64,000 nucleotides of DNA from VYFG01 sp965203365. GTDB taxonomy: Bacteria; Pseudomonadota; Gammaproteobacteria; Arenicellales; Poriferihabitantaceae. Made by a program: the position numbers and the translations under genes. Shown piece after piece: positions 1 through 8,994 of the stretch. The first letter of the stretch is position 1. Every line of letters starts with the position of its first letter. The notes beneath the pieces are model-generated. The model did not search any database. It was not told the DNA's origin and was given only the letters and a program-made list of their open reading frames with translations. The DNA is taken from NCBI GenBank assembly GCA_965203365.1, contig OZ241878.1, positions 1,364,001-1,428,000 of the forward strand, given 5' to 3'.

Positions 1-623
1 TATCCCTTCGTATCGATTTCAACCACGGCCTGATCTTCGGAGAAATTGGGCTCGGGCAACACCAGTTCAGAGCCCGTCTCCGGAGTGGGTCCCTCGGGCA
101 AATGGTCACCATCGTTCATCGGCAACTCCACTCCTTCGTTCCGGCCGGATTCGCCGGAACGAAGGGAATCAATGAATCCAGCCACCCGGGGCGGCAGATC
201 GACATTGGGGCTCTGCCAATACCAGATTCCGATCAGAAACACGGCAAGCAACATGCCGAAAACCCATACCCAGCGTTTTCTCGAGCGCTCCTCTCGCCCC
301 TGAACCTCCGAATGGCCAGTAGACGGTTTCAGGGGATCTCGGTCGGTACTCAGGTTGGCACGATGGACCTGGATGGATTCATCAATGGATATCTGTAGCA
401 GTTTAGCATAGCTCCGCCAGTATCCCATGATATACGTCTTTCCCGGCAGAATAGGATAATCGTCCTTTTCGATCGCCTCGATCTGGCGCTCGGAAAGATT
501 CAGTTCCCGAGCCACTTCGGCCCGTGTCCAACCGAATTCTTCGCGTTTTCGGGACAACAGTGCGCCAGGAGAGAGAATCCTCATTAAGGGGGGATCCCCC
601 ACAATTGGGTGGGACGTTTTCAT
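1..623 (-). CDS. rodZ: RodZ-like cytoskeleton protein, cut off by the window edge
   Basis: Membrane-anchored partner of MreB that helps keep rod shape. The reading frame starts at an ATG at 623 and runs off the left edge, so only about 207 residues are seen. A cytoplasmic helix-turn-helix of the RodZ type covers about residues 18-85 (RKREEFGWTRAEVARELNLS, then GKTYIMGYWRSYAKLL). A basic stretch (RSRKRW) leads into one membrane segment at about 118-136. An acidic, Pro-rich periplasmic linker follows, and the C-terminal domain lies outside the window. It follows rlmN on the same strand with a 9-base gap, so the ndk-rlmN-rodZ genes are probably cotranscribed. This gene order is common in gammaproteobacteria. 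Confidence 0.9.
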   Translation of the reverse strand, partial: MKTSHPIVGDPPLMRILSPGALLSRKREEFGWTRAEVARELNLSERQIEAIEKDDYPILPGKTYIMGYWRSYAKLLQISIDESIQVHRANLSTDRDPLKPSTGHSEVQGREERSRKRWVWVFGMLLAVFLIGIWYWQSPNVDLPPRVAGFIDSLRSGESGRNEGVELPMNDGDHLPEGPTPETGSELVLPEPNFSEDQAVVEIDTKG

Positions 624-632
624 TTCTCGCAA

Positions 633-1766
633 TCACCTCACGACTGAAGGCCGGTCAGGGACCGGGACCCTGCGCATGCGCTCCGAACGTTGAGTGCGGT
701 CCACGAATTGTCCGGCCAACTGCCCACAGGCTGCTTCGATATCGTCCCCTCGGGTCTTTCGGATCACGGTACAGACACCACAGCCCATCAACACGGCCTG
801 GAAGCGTTCCATAACATCAGGTCGACTGCAACGATAGGGGGCTCCGGCAAACGAATTGAACGGGATCAGGTTGACCTTGGAAGGAATGGCTTCCAGCAAC
901 CCGGCCAACTGCCGAGCCTGGGCTGGCGAATCATTGATTCCCTCCAGGAGCACATACTCGAATGTAACCCTTTGTCGACCAGTTCCTCTGACATACCGGA
1001 TACAGGCCTCCAGCAGGGTCTGAATGGGATACTTGCGATTCAGCGGGACCAATCGGTTACGCAAGGCGTCTTCCGTGGCATGCAGGGACACCGCCAGACT
1101 GACCGGGCAGGTTTGTCGCAGTCGATCCATCGCCGGCACCATCCCGGCCGTACTCAACGTCACTCGACGACGTGACAGACCGAAACTGTAGTCATCCATC
1201 ATCAGATTCATGGCGGCGACGACATTATCGAAGTTGGCGAGCGGCTCCCCCATGCCCATCATCACCACATTGGTCACCGGGCGACGACGGTCCGAGACCG
1301 CAGTCTGCTCTCCATGTCGATAACCCAACGCTTCCAGGCGTTCATTCGCAATCCATACCTGTCCGATTATCTCATCCACATTGAGGTGGCGGCTGAAGCC
1401 TTGGCGGGCGGTGGCACAGAAGTCGCAATTCAGGCTGCATCCGACCTGGGAGGATACACACAGGGTCCCGCGCCCCCGTTCGGGGATGAACACGGTTTCA
1501 ATGCAGTTCCCGTCTTGCAATCGAAGCAACCATTTGCAGGTGCCGTCGACAGACCATTGCTGGTCGGCCACCACGGGCAACTCGAAGCAGGTATGTTGCG
1601 CCAACCGGCGGCGGAGCGATTTGCTGAGATCCGTCATGTCCTGGGGAGAGGTTACTTTTCGTTGGTAGAGCCACTGCATCAGTTGGCGACCCCGAAACGG
1701 TTTTTCCCCAATCTCGGACACGAAATGCTCCAGCCCCTGGCGATCCAGGGACAGCAGGTTGGTCAT
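633..1766 (-). CDS. rlmN: Dual-specificity RNA methyltransferase RlmN
   Basis: Radical-SAM enzyme that methylates C2 of A2503 in 23S rRNA and of A37 in some tRNAs. The radical-SAM cluster motif CX3CX2C is visible (CSLNCDFC, C110/C114/C117). The family signatures GMGEPLANFDNV and LAVSLHATEDALRNRLVP follow, and the C-terminal RKTRGDDIEAACGQL carries a conserved cysteine used in the methyl transfer mechanism. I chose the ATG at 1766 (377 aa, normal family length) because GGTGGA lies upstream. An in-frame ATG at 1784 is possible, and the frame is open to 1907. It lies between ndk and rodZ in one apparent operon. Confidence 0.95.
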   Translation of the reverse strand: MTNLLSLDRQGLEHFVSEIGEKPFRGRQLMQWLYQRKVTSPQDMTDLSKSLRRRLAQHTCFELPVVADQQWSVDGTCKWLLRLQDGNCIETVFIPERGRGTLCVSSQVGCSLNCDFCATARQGFSRHLNVDEIIGQVWIANERLEALGYRHGEQTAVSDRRRPVTNVVMMGMGEPLANFDNVVAAMNLMMDDYSFGLSRRRVTLSTAGMVPAMDRLRQTCPVSLAVSLHATEDALRNRLVPLNRKYPIQTLLEACIRYVRGTGRQRVTFEYVLLEGINDSPAQARQLAGLLEAIPSKVNLIPFNSFAGAPYRCSRPDVMERFQAVLMGCGVCTVIRKTRGDDIEAACGQLAGQFVDRTQRSERMRRVPVPDRPSVVR

Positions 1767-1809
1767 GGATTCCGATCCACCCATACTGTCGTCTGTTGAC
1801 CGTCCCGGA

Positions 1810-2241
1810 TCAACGCGTTCGCGGACAAATCTGTTCGTCACGGAAAAAGAAGGCGATTTCCACCTTCGCGGTGTCTGGGGCGTCACTGCCATGAACGGCG
1901 TTTTCATCCACGGTCTGGGCGAAATCCGCCCGGATCGTTCCCGGGGCCGCCTCGGCAGGATTGGTGGCCCCCATGATTTTCCGGTTCTTCGCGACCGCGT
2001 CTTCTCCTTCCAGCACCTGCAACATGACTGGACCGGAAATCATGAATTCCACCAGATCGGAGAAGAAGGGCCGTTCCCGATGGACCGCATAGAATTCCTG
2101 TGCCTGTTCCCGGGTCAGATGTTCCATTCGGGCCGCCACAACCCGCAGGCCGACTGATTCAAATCTCTGATAGATCTGACCGATCAGGTTTTGCGCGACC
2201 GCATCGGGCTTGATGATGGAAAACGTGCGTTCAATGGCCAT
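1810..2241 (-). CDS. ndk: Nucleoside diphosphate kinase
   Basis: Transfers the gamma phosphate between nucleoside triphosphates and diphosphates through a phosphohistidine. At 143 aa it has the normal length. It starts MAIERTFSIIKPDAV, the classic Ndk N-terminus, and the active-site histidine is H117 in NAVHGSD. The nucleotide-contacting segments GPVMLQVLEGEDAV and MGATNPAEAAPGTIR are present. Its end lies about 40 bases upstream of the rlmN start on the same strand, consistent with an ndk-rlmN-rodZ operon. Nothing unusual was seen. Confidence 0.97.
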   Translation of the reverse strand: MAIERTFSIIKPDAVAQNLIGQIYQRFESVGLRVVAARMEHLTREQAQEFYAVHRERPFFSDLVEFMISGPVMLQVLEGEDAVAKNRKIMGATNPAEAAPGTIRADFAQTVDENAVHGSDAPDTAKVEIAFFFRDEQICPRTR

Positions 2242-2334
2242 GTCACGACCCCATGAATGTTAAGTGTCTGGTGAACCAACCACTCCACGGAAACCATGCG
2301 GCAGTCGGGGAAAAGGTGTCCACGATTGTACCCG

Positions 2335-3696
2335 TCAGGCCGCATTCCGGGCAATGAGAAACTCCCCATCAAATCCGGTGATCTCGACATCTTGCCAATC
2401 ATCCCAATCGTCCGATGAGGCCATCGGCAGCCGTACTCCAAAATAGTTGTCCGCCCGCCCGATGATCCGATTCTGCTCGACATTTCCGCCTCGTTCCCGG
2501 AGAACGGGCAGTCGTCGACCGATGAGACCGGCACCGACACGTTGTCGGATGCGGTGGCCCAGTTTCCGCAAGCGGTCGGCTCGGGATTTTCTCACGTTCA
2601 CCGGTGTTTGACGGGGAATGCGGGCTGCAGGGGTGCCGGGACGCGCAGAGTAGGGAAAAACGTGAGGAAAGGCAATGTCCAGACGATCCACTACCTCCAT
2701 GGTCTCCATAAAATGCCCCTCGTCCTCGGTGGGGAATCCAACCAGCACATCGGCACTCAGCACCACATTTGGCAAGGCCTTCCTGAGCGCCTCGATCCGT
2801 TCCAGAAGCAACGCCCGGGTGGCACGGCGTTTCATGCGTTTGAGGATCAGTGTGCTGCCGCTTTGCAGGGATAGGTGAAGATGGGGACAAATGCGGTGAC
2901 AGTGATCGACCATCAACGCAATCAGACGATCACTCACATGTGCCGGATCAATGGAACTTAAACGTAATCGAAATGCATCGGGCAGGTCCAGGATCCGCTC
3001 GATGAGAGCCGGCAGGTCGTCGGGGGGGGACAGGTCGTCCCCGTAAGACCCGATGTCAACACCACACAGCACGACCTCACGGTATCCATTCAAGACCAGC
3101 CGCTCGACCTGTCGCTTGACCATAGTGGCTGGAAAAGCGCGATTGGGTCCTCGGGCCTGATGGATGATGCAGAAGGTGCAACCCTGGTCACAGCCCTGTT
3201 GGACCTGGACAAACGCGCGTGTCCTGCCCTCGAATCCACTGACCAACTGGTCCGGCAACCCGATGTCGTCCCCCATACCGCCCACCATGACCGGTGGCAA
3301 TTCATTGCGCATCAAGGGAGCCAGCAAATCAGGAATATCCAGCTTCCGGGCATTGCCCACCACCAAGTCCACACCGGGAATTCGGGCACAGGCCTCAGGA
3401 TCCGTCTGGGCATAGCATCCGGTGACCACCACCCAGGCATCCGGGGTTTCCCGGATCATGCGACGAACCTGCTGGCGGGCCTGCCGGTCTGCTTCCGCCG
3501 TCACGGTGCAGGTATTGAGGATTCGGATTTGGGCCGATGGGCTGCCGGTGGTGTCGGTAAAGCCGAAACGGGCCAGCTTTTCCCGGATGAGGGTCGATTC
3601 AAAGGCGTTGACCTTGCATCCCATGGTGGTCACGGAGACGCCACCTCCCGGACCGGTCATCTTTTCGACCGGAGAAGGCACATGCACTGTCGTCAT
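2335..3696 (-). CDS. mtaB: MtaB-like tRNA methylthiotransferase
   Basis: Radical-SAM methylthiotransferase, most like the group that converts t6A37 to ms2t6A37 in tRNA. The N-terminal UPF0004 domain starts at VSVTTMGCKVNAFES and includes CTVTAEADRQARQQVRR and VVTGCYAQTDPEAC, supplying three Cys for the auxiliary cluster. The radical-SAM motif is CDQGCTFC. A weak TRAM-like C-terminus follows. The frame is open to a GTG at 3711. I use the ATG at 3696 (453 aa), though the ATG at 3660 would give a length closer to the family's. It lies downstream of iscA in the same orientation, which is suitable for a cluster-dependent enzyme. MiaB or RimO is less likely because of the TMGCKVNAFES signature. Confidence 0.85.
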   Translation of the reverse strand: MTTVHVPSPVEKMTGPGGGVSVTTMGCKVNAFESTLIREKLARFGFTDTTGSPSAQIRILNTCTVTAEADRQARQQVRRMIRETPDAWVVVTGCYAQTDPEACARIPGVDLVVGNARKLDIPDLLAPLMRNELPPVMVGGMGDDIGLPDQLVSGFEGRTRAFVQVQQGCDQGCTFCIIHQARGPNRAFPATMVKRQVERLVLNGYREVVLCGVDIGSYGDDLSPPDDLPALIERILDLPDAFRLRLSSIDPAHVSDRLIALMVDHCHRICPHLHLSLQSGSTLILKRMKRRATRALLLERIEALRKALPNVVLSADVLVGFPTEDEGHFMETMEVVDRLDIAFPHVFPYSARPGTPAARIPRQTPVNVRKSRADRLRKLGHRIRQRVGAGLIGRRLPVLRERGGNVEQNRIIGRADNYFGVRLPMASSDDWDDWQDVEITGFDGEFLIARNAA

Positions 3697-3784
3697 TGGG
3701 TAGTGCGTCACGGGGACGCTGTCAATCGCAGGTCAGGGTCGACGACAGATCGGGCGGGTTGCCAAGGGGCAGCCGCCCCGAACA

Positions 3785-4111
3785 TCAACGAACGGTGAAA
3801 CTTTCGCCGCAACCGCACTCTTCCGTAACGTTGGGATTTCGGAAATGGAACATGGCCGACAAGCCATCTTCGACATAGTCGATCTCGGTGCCGGACAAGT
3901 AGGGAAGGTGTTCAGAACGGACGATCACCTTGACACCGTTACATTCGAACACCTCTTCTCCCTCCATCGCCTCCTTGGCGTAATCCAGCACATAGGCCAG
4001 ACCGGAACAGCCGGCGTTCTTGACCGCCAGCTTGAGACCAACATAGCCGTTCCGGTTTTCCAGTTGGTGGCGGACGCGCTCGGCGGCGGAATCTGTCAGG
4101 ATAATGGACAT
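3785..4111 (-). CDS. iscA: A-type iron-sulfur carrier IscA
   Basis: Small scaffold or carrier protein in Fe-S cluster assembly. The three conserved ligands of the HesB/IscA family are present: C35 (NAGCSGLAY) and C99/C101 (ECGCGESF). Length is 108 aa. The sequence is closer to IscA than to ErpA, especially FRNPNVTEECGCGESF. It is not in an isc operon here and lies 73 bases upstream of mtaB on the same strand. Between the two, around 3745-3785, is a GC-rich imperfect hairpin without a T tract, which could attenuate readthrough. Confidence 0.9.
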   Translation of the reverse strand: MSIILTDSAAERVRHQLENRNGYVGLKLAVKNAGCSGLAYVLDYAKEAMEGEEVFECNGVKVIVRSEHLPYLSGTEIDYVEDGLSAMFHFRNPNVTEECGCGESFTVR

Positions 4112-4600
4112 GGGTCTGTTGGAGGGTTATCCCGTCATCACCAAACGGTCGGCCAGCACACCGAATGCGTTCGACCATTCAGTGTCGGCCCACAACGGGC
4201 GGGAAAGAAAGTCCAGGGCCTGGATGGATTATATCATCTTCACAGGAACATACAGCACCCAATGCGGCCAAGTGGACTTGAATTCAAGTTGTGATTGAAT
4301 AGATTTCACGGATGATGTGTTACGTACCGCGTGGAGGTGATTGTCGAATATCATCAGATAAGGTGCGTCCAGATGCATCATTGTTCCCAACTGGCATCGG
4401 ACAACATGGAAGAATCGTTTCTTGACAAACAAACAGTAGAACCACGACAAAAGGCATTGTCTGCTTTCAAGAGCAGGTCTTTCTCATGGCTATTCACAAT
4501 GAGAGAGTGAACAATCAGTCGTCGAAACCGTCGTACACTGGCATCAGGCCAAGTGCGCAGAGAGCATAACGATCCTACTTCGGTCGAAACAGCAGACCCG
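4112..4600. other. Intergenic region with no recognised gene
   Basis: 489 bases between iscA and the downstream end of the AAA/PD-(D/E)XK gene. The stretch is more AT-rich than its neighbours, especially 4290-4550. Short open frames exist, but none has a recognisable family motif. It should contain the iscA promoter, but I could not pick out a convincing -35/-10 pair. Confidence 0.4.
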
Positions 4601-6205
4601 TCAGAGCGTATCGGCCCGCACCCCCAGCAGGTTGCGCTCCGCGCCCCCAAACACCAAGGCGACCAAGTGAATCGGCTCGCCCCGACCCCGGTATGGCTCC
4701 CCATACCCCCGCTCCCGCATCTGGACCATCGCCCGGTCCAGCGTCTTGTCCACACTCCCTTCCCCCACCTCCCGCACCACCTTGAACTCCAGCACAAACA
4801 CCTGCCCGGCTTGAAACACCACCAGGTCGGCACGCCCCCGGCTGGAAGCCTCCTCCACCCGCAGGTCCAGACCAATGGTGTGGAAACAGGCATACAGCAT
4901 CCCGGCATACCAAGCCTCATAGCGGGCAGGCCCGTTGCCCGTCTGCCACTGGTAGGGAATCCCGGCGAGAAAGGCCCTCAGGTCCTCCGCAAATCCCGCG
5001 AAGTCGTTGGCAGCCAGCCGGCGACCCAGTGCCTTGCCCCGGTCCGATACCTCCTTGCCCGGGTGACCCAGAAACCCCAGCAGGCCCTGGTTCAGACTGT
5101 ACCGGACCTCGAAGTTGGGATAGTCGAGGGTATAGAAGGTCTGCGGGCCCTCCCGGTTCATGGCCGTAATGGTCAGATACCCGGTCTGGAACAGCAGCGC
5201 ATCCACCCCGATGTCCCCCACGTCGAACGTCGACACCAACGCCTCATCCGCCACCCGCCGCTCCAGTTCCATCGGACTCACCCCCCGCTCCAGCAACAGC
5301 CGGTACAAGAACGCCGGCGATCCGGTCTCGAACCAGTGAGGCTTGAACTTCCGGCTCCGAAACAACAGCAGCACGTCGAACGGGTTGTAGAGCTTTTCTT
5401 CCCCCAGCCAGTGATAGCCGTTGTACCAGCGCCGAATCTCGTCCCGGTCCAGTCCGGCCAGTTCCGGGGCGAACACGGTGTCCAGGTCCGTCTCGGTATA
5501 GCCGCAGATCGTGGCATACTCCGGATTCAGGCTGATGTCCTCGAGGTTGTTCAGCCCCGAAAACAGGCTGACCTTGGAGAACCGGCTCACGCCGGTGACG
5601 AAGACGAAGCGGACATGCTCCGCACTGTCCTTGATGATGCCATAGAAGCCCCGCAGGTAGTCCCGGTTGGCGAGGGCTCGTTCGGCCTGCTCGGGCTGCT
5701 CGATCAGGTCCAGGATCGGCTTGTCGTACTCATCCACCAGCACCACCACCTCCCGGTCGGTCTGGTGATGCAGCCGGTCCAGCAGGTCCTGCAACCGCTC
5801 GGGCCCCGTATCCGGCGGCGAAGGCCCGGTCAGGCCAGCCCGGCGCTCAATGATCGCCAGTTGATTGAGCACGCTGCGCTCGACATCCCCCGGGTCGTGG
5901 TATTGGCCGCCGAAGCTGAGCCGCACCACGGGATGCTGGACCGACCAGTCCCAATGGTCGTGGATGGCCAGTCCCCGGAACAGGTCTTTCTGGCCTTCGA
6001 ACAGCGACTTCAGGGTATCGACCAGCAGGCTCTTGCCGAACCGGCGGGGACGGGACAGAAAATAGTAGTCACCCCCCTCCACCAGTTCGTGGATGAGCGG
6101 GGTCTTGTCCACATAGTAGCAGTTCCGCTCACGCAGCGCCCGGAAGGCCTGGAGGCCAATGGGAAGACGGCGGGGGGTCAGGGGGTCGGGTTCGGCTGGG
6201 GTCAT
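4601..6205 (-). CDS. AAA-ATPase-like / PD-(D/E)XK nuclease family protein
   Basis: 534 aa, of the family that couples an AAA-ATPase-like domain (PF09820) to a C-terminal PD-(D/E)XK-like nuclease domain (PF08011). The start at 6205 follows AGAGGAAG. The N-terminus reads LPIGLQAFRALRERNCYYVDKT, then a P-loop (SRPRRFGKSLLVDTLK) and a Walker B-like acidic segment (VVVLVDEYDKPIL). Near the C-terminus, GRADLVVFQAGQVFVLEFKV supplies the D...ExK of the nuclease fold. Such genes are common and multicopy in symbionts and sediment bacteria. Their role is unknown, with DNA mobility or defence usually suggested. A long open frame on the opposite strand is a composition artefact. Confidence 0.85.
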   Translation of the reverse strand: MTPAEPDPLTPRRLPIGLQAFRALRERNCYYVDKTPLIHELVEGGDYYFLSRPRRFGKSLLVDTLKSLFEGQKDLFRGLAIHDHWDWSVQHPVVRLSFGGQYHDPGDVERSVLNQLAIIERRAGLTGPSPPDTGPERLQDLLDRLHHQTDREVVVLVDEYDKPILDLIEQPEQAERALANRDYLRGFYGIIKDSAEHVRFVFVTGVSRFSKVSLFSGLNNLEDISLNPEYATICGYTETDLDTVFAPELAGLDRDEIRRWYNGYHWLGEEKLYNPFDVLLLFRSRKFKPHWFETGSPAFLYRLLLERGVSPMELERRVADEALVSTFDVGDIGVDALLFQTGYLTITAMNREGPQTFYTLDYPNFEVRYSLNQGLLGFLGHPGKEVSDRGKALGRRLAANDFAGFAEDLRAFLAGIPYQWQTGNGPARYEAWYAGMLYACFHTIGLDLRVEEASSRGRADLVVFQAGQVFVLEFKVVREVGEGSVDKTLDRAMVQMRERGYGEPYRGRGEPIHLVALVFGGAERNLLGVRADTL

Positions 6206-6774
6206 GACAACTTCCTCTCGCTGGGCAATGATACCACTTCTTCTAGTCCTGTCCTTTGCCTTCTTTTCGCATCCAAATCGCCGCCACCTTGCCCCGTTCG
6301 AATGCTGAACCAACTGCCATACCGATTCCTCCTCGAAACAACCAGCAGCCATCATCACTCCCGGAATCCTCACCATGGATGCCCAAACCTGCGGCCCTTG
6401 ACAGAGCCGACCCGACAAACACCTCATCCGGTCCGGGCCGACTGCAACATTCGGCCACAACTGGCCGAGCACCATCGTAGCCCCAGTCAAGCCCGCCGGA
6501 GTTCGGGCGGTTCCGGTCGTCTGGACCACACCAAGACGGGACCGTCACTGGGCCAGACGGTTGATCCTGGTGGAACAGGTCCGACCCTCCCCGTCTTCTG
6601 TCACTGATACACACAATCACTTCAGAACGATGAATCTGGCATGTGATGACTGTTGAAAAATTCTGCCTGACGACTCCGCTCCGACGCACCGACCGGCTCT
6701 ACTGGAGTAGAATCGTTGTCTTGGCGGCTCATCTGGCCCTCGATAACAACGCCTGACAACGGATACCACCTCAT
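6206..6774. other. Divergent intergenic region with no recognised gene
   Basis: About 570 bases between the start of the AAA/nuclease gene on the minus strand and the HAD gene on the plus strand. Both promoters should lie here. Small frames on both strands show no family motif, so I call no gene. Confidence 0.4.
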
Positions 6775-6789
6775 CCCCCCCCCCCCCCC
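6775..6789 (+). repeat. Run of 15 cytosines just upstream of the HAD start codon
   Basis: An uninterrupted C15 tract ends six bases before the ATG at 6796, where a Shine-Dalgarno sequence would be expected. No purine-rich ribosome binding site is present. Homopolymers of this length slip during replication, so the spacing between promoter or leader and start codon could vary between cells. The exact count may also be a sequencing artefact. Confidence 0.8.
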
Positions 6790-6795
6790 TCTTAT

Positions 6796-7509
6796 ATGAC
6801 ACCTGTTCGTTCTGTAATCTTCGATGTCGATGGATTGTTGTTGGATACCGAGCCTATCTACACCCAGGTGACACAAACGATTGTGGCCCGATTTGGTAAG
6901 ACATTCGACTGGTCCATCAAGGCCAACATGATTGGCCGGTCTGAAATGGATTCCGCCCGTTATCTGGTCGACACCCTTGAGCTCCCGATAACCGCAGAGG
7001 AATATCTCACTGAACGGAACGGCTTGCTGAAAGCGGGCTTCGCCCAATGCCGCGCCATGCCCGGAGCGAAACTCCTGATCCGATCACTGCATCAGCATGG
7101 GATTCCCATGGCCATTGCCACCAGTTCTTCGCAGGAGTTGTTCCAAGTCAAGATTACTCGGCATGCCGACTGGATCAATCGGTTTTCTGTGATCGTTACG
7201 GGAGATGATCCAGAAGTCCATCAAGCAAAACCGGCCCCCGACCTTTTTGTGGTGGCGGCCCAACGACTTGGGACAAATCCCGAGACGACCCTGGTTTTTG
7301 AGGATGCGCCATCAGGACTGGCGGCGGGCATCGCCGCCAAGATGCGAGTGATCGTTGTCCCGGATCCGAACATGGACCCTGCCCGATATACCGGAGCAGA
7401 GGAAATACTTCAGGGCCTGCCATGCTTTGCCCCCGGGAAGTACGGGCTTCCGGAATCGATTCAGCCGTCACCCGTCAAACAACCCGTTTACCCCGCTCCC
7501 ACGGACTGA
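6796..7509 (+). CDS. HAD-superfamily phosphatase (beta-phosphoglucomutase/GS1-like)
   Basis: 237 aa. HAD motif I is at the N-terminus (IFDVDGLLLDTEPIY, catalytic Asp pair D10/D12). Motif II is ATSSS, the motif III Lys is in HQAKPAPDLF, and motif IV is VFEDAPSGLAAGIAAKM. The cap after motif I places it among GS1/pseudouridine-5'-phosphatase-like and beta-phosphoglucomutase-like enzymes. The substrate cannot be told. No Shine-Dalgarno is visible because a C15 tract occupies its place. Its 3' end overlaps the convergent MFS gene by about 35 bases. Confidence 0.85.
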   Translation: MTPVRSVIFDVDGLLLDTEPIYTQVTQTIVARFGKTFDWSIKANMIGRSEMDSARYLVDTLELPITAEEYLTERNGLLKAGFAQCRAMPGAKLLIRSLHQHGIPMAIATSSSQELFQVKITRHADWINRFSVIVTGDDPEVHQAKPAPDLFVVAAQRLGTNPETTLVFEDAPSGLAAGIAAKMRVIVVPDPNMDPARYTGAEEILQGLPCFAPGKYGLPESIQPSPVKQPVYPAPTD

Positions 7510-8917
7510 TAAACCGTCCGGCGGCCACCAAGCCAAGCCCGGCCAGCGGGAGAGCGGCAAGAAATACCCCCTGAGCCACGCTCCCGGCCGTCTGTGTGGC
7601 GACATCCACCGCCAGTCCTCCCGCATTGGCGACGATCCCAATCCATGCGGCCCCGATTGCATACCCCAGTCGCTGGATAGTCGGAATAGCCGCGGAAATC
7701 CGTTCCCGGTCCTGTTCCTGGACCAAGGCCAGCATCCGGCGCAGGATACTGGCCCAAGCGATACCGAATCCACTCCCTTCCAGTACCGCCAAGAGTGCCA
7801 ACAGCCAGATCGGACCCTCCTTGATCGCAAAGACAAATCCCACAATGCTCAGAAGCAGCAGGGTCATGCCTATCATGATCGCACGGGTATCTCTCCATGC
7901 CGGTATCCCAGATATGACAATCGCTCCCAAGCTCCAACCCACCGAGGAACAGGCGACCACATATCCGGCCGTGATAATGGACACCTGATGCAACTGAACC
8001 AGGAATAAGGGCCCATAGACCGTGATGGCCATGGTGGCCATGGTGAAGCACAGGATCATGGTCAAACCCGCACTGATCCGACTCCCGAAACCAATGGGCC
8101 GAATGGGGAATAGTCGATCGTCCTGACTGCGGGCATCCATTCGTAGGAACCATAGCAGGCAGGCGATGCCCGACAGCACCAGCAAAGGCGTCATCAGCAT
8201 GGAAATTTCAATCCCACCCGCCGCAATCAGCAAGACGCCAGCAGTCAAGACCGATAGCCGGCGGATGGGGAAACGGCGCCCCGGGTCTGGGATACCTTGA
8301 ACCGGTTGCATTGGCACACTGTGACGAATCCAGCCTGAGAGTGTCACCGACATCAGCACGAAGAACCAGAAAGCCATCCGCCAAGAAAGCAGTTGTGCCC
8401 ACAGTGCCCCAATCAGCGGCCCGAAAAAAGCAGAGACCCCCCAGATCGCCGACACGACGGCCATCGCCTTGGGGATGAGATGGTCGGGAAACAACGTGCT
8501 GACCCCGATAAAGCTCAGCGCAATCAGTCCGCCCCCACCCAGTCCTTGCAGGAACCGTCCCAGCATCAGGACCGGCATCACGTCGGCCAAGGCACAGAGG
8601 GTGCTGCCGACAGCAAACAGCAAGGCAGCATGACACATCGGAGTGCGCAGACGGTATCGATAAGCCAGCAATCCACTACCGGCTCCGGCAAGGATTGATC
8701 CCGTGTCGTACAACGCAAAAGTCCATGGAACCAGTGCGATGCCCCCAATACCGCCCACGATATCAGGCACCAGAGTCGACATGGCTGTCACCATGGAAGC
8801 ATGCAGCCAGACCGACAGGCTGATCAGCGCCAGGGGCCGACGATGCTCTGTTTGCAGGATGTCTTTCCAGCCAGAGCGGACACGCTGTCGCACGGACTCA
8901 GTGTCCATCTCTTTCAC
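7475..8917 (-). CDS. MFS transporter, DHA2-like multidrug exporter type
   Basis: 480 aa, highly hydrophobic, with about 12-14 membrane segments. The stretch VLMLGRFLQGLGGGGLIALSF matches the motif seen after the second to third helix in drug:proton antiporters of the DHA2 group. It begins in the cytoplasm with a charged segment (residues 1-27). It is the last gene of an apparent minus-strand operon after the mttB-like, XRE and dehydrogenase genes, with a 77-base gap, so it may move a compound related to methylamine or betaine metabolism. That substrate guess is inference only. Confidence 0.85.
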   Translation of the reverse strand: MKEMDTESVRQRVRSGWKDILQTEHRRPLALISLSVWLHASMVTAMSTLVPDIVGGIGGIALVPWTFALYDTGSILAGAGSGLLAYRYRLRTPMCHAALLFAVGSTLCALADVMPVLMLGRFLQGLGGGGLIALSFIGVSTLFPDHLIPKAMAVVSAIWGVSAFFGPLIGALWAQLLSWRMAFWFFVLMSVTLSGWIRHSVPMQPVQGIPDPGRRFPIRRLSVLTAGVLLIAAGGIEISMLMTPLLVLSGIACLLWFLRMDARSQDDRLFPIRPIGFGSRISAGLTMILCFTMATMAITVYGPLFLVQLHQVSIITAGYVVACSSVGWSLGAIVISGIPAWRDTRAIMIGMTLLLLSIVGFVFAIKEGPIWLLALLAVLEGSGFGIAWASILRRMLALVQEQDRERISAAIPTIQRLGYAIGAAWIGIVANAGGLAVDVATQTAGSVAQGVFLAALPLAGLGLVAAGRFISPWERGKRVV

Positions 8918-8994
8918 TCATTTTCGTGGGATGCAACAACTGGATCAAACCACCTGACAGTGGGATGAAGTGAAGACCAGCGACCACCAAAATG

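Noticed and set aside
4553..6607. 684-codon open frame on the plus strand
   Set aside because: It lies opposite the AAA/PD-(D/E)XK gene, is full of Pro, Gln and His without any domain, and results from codon bias on the real strand.
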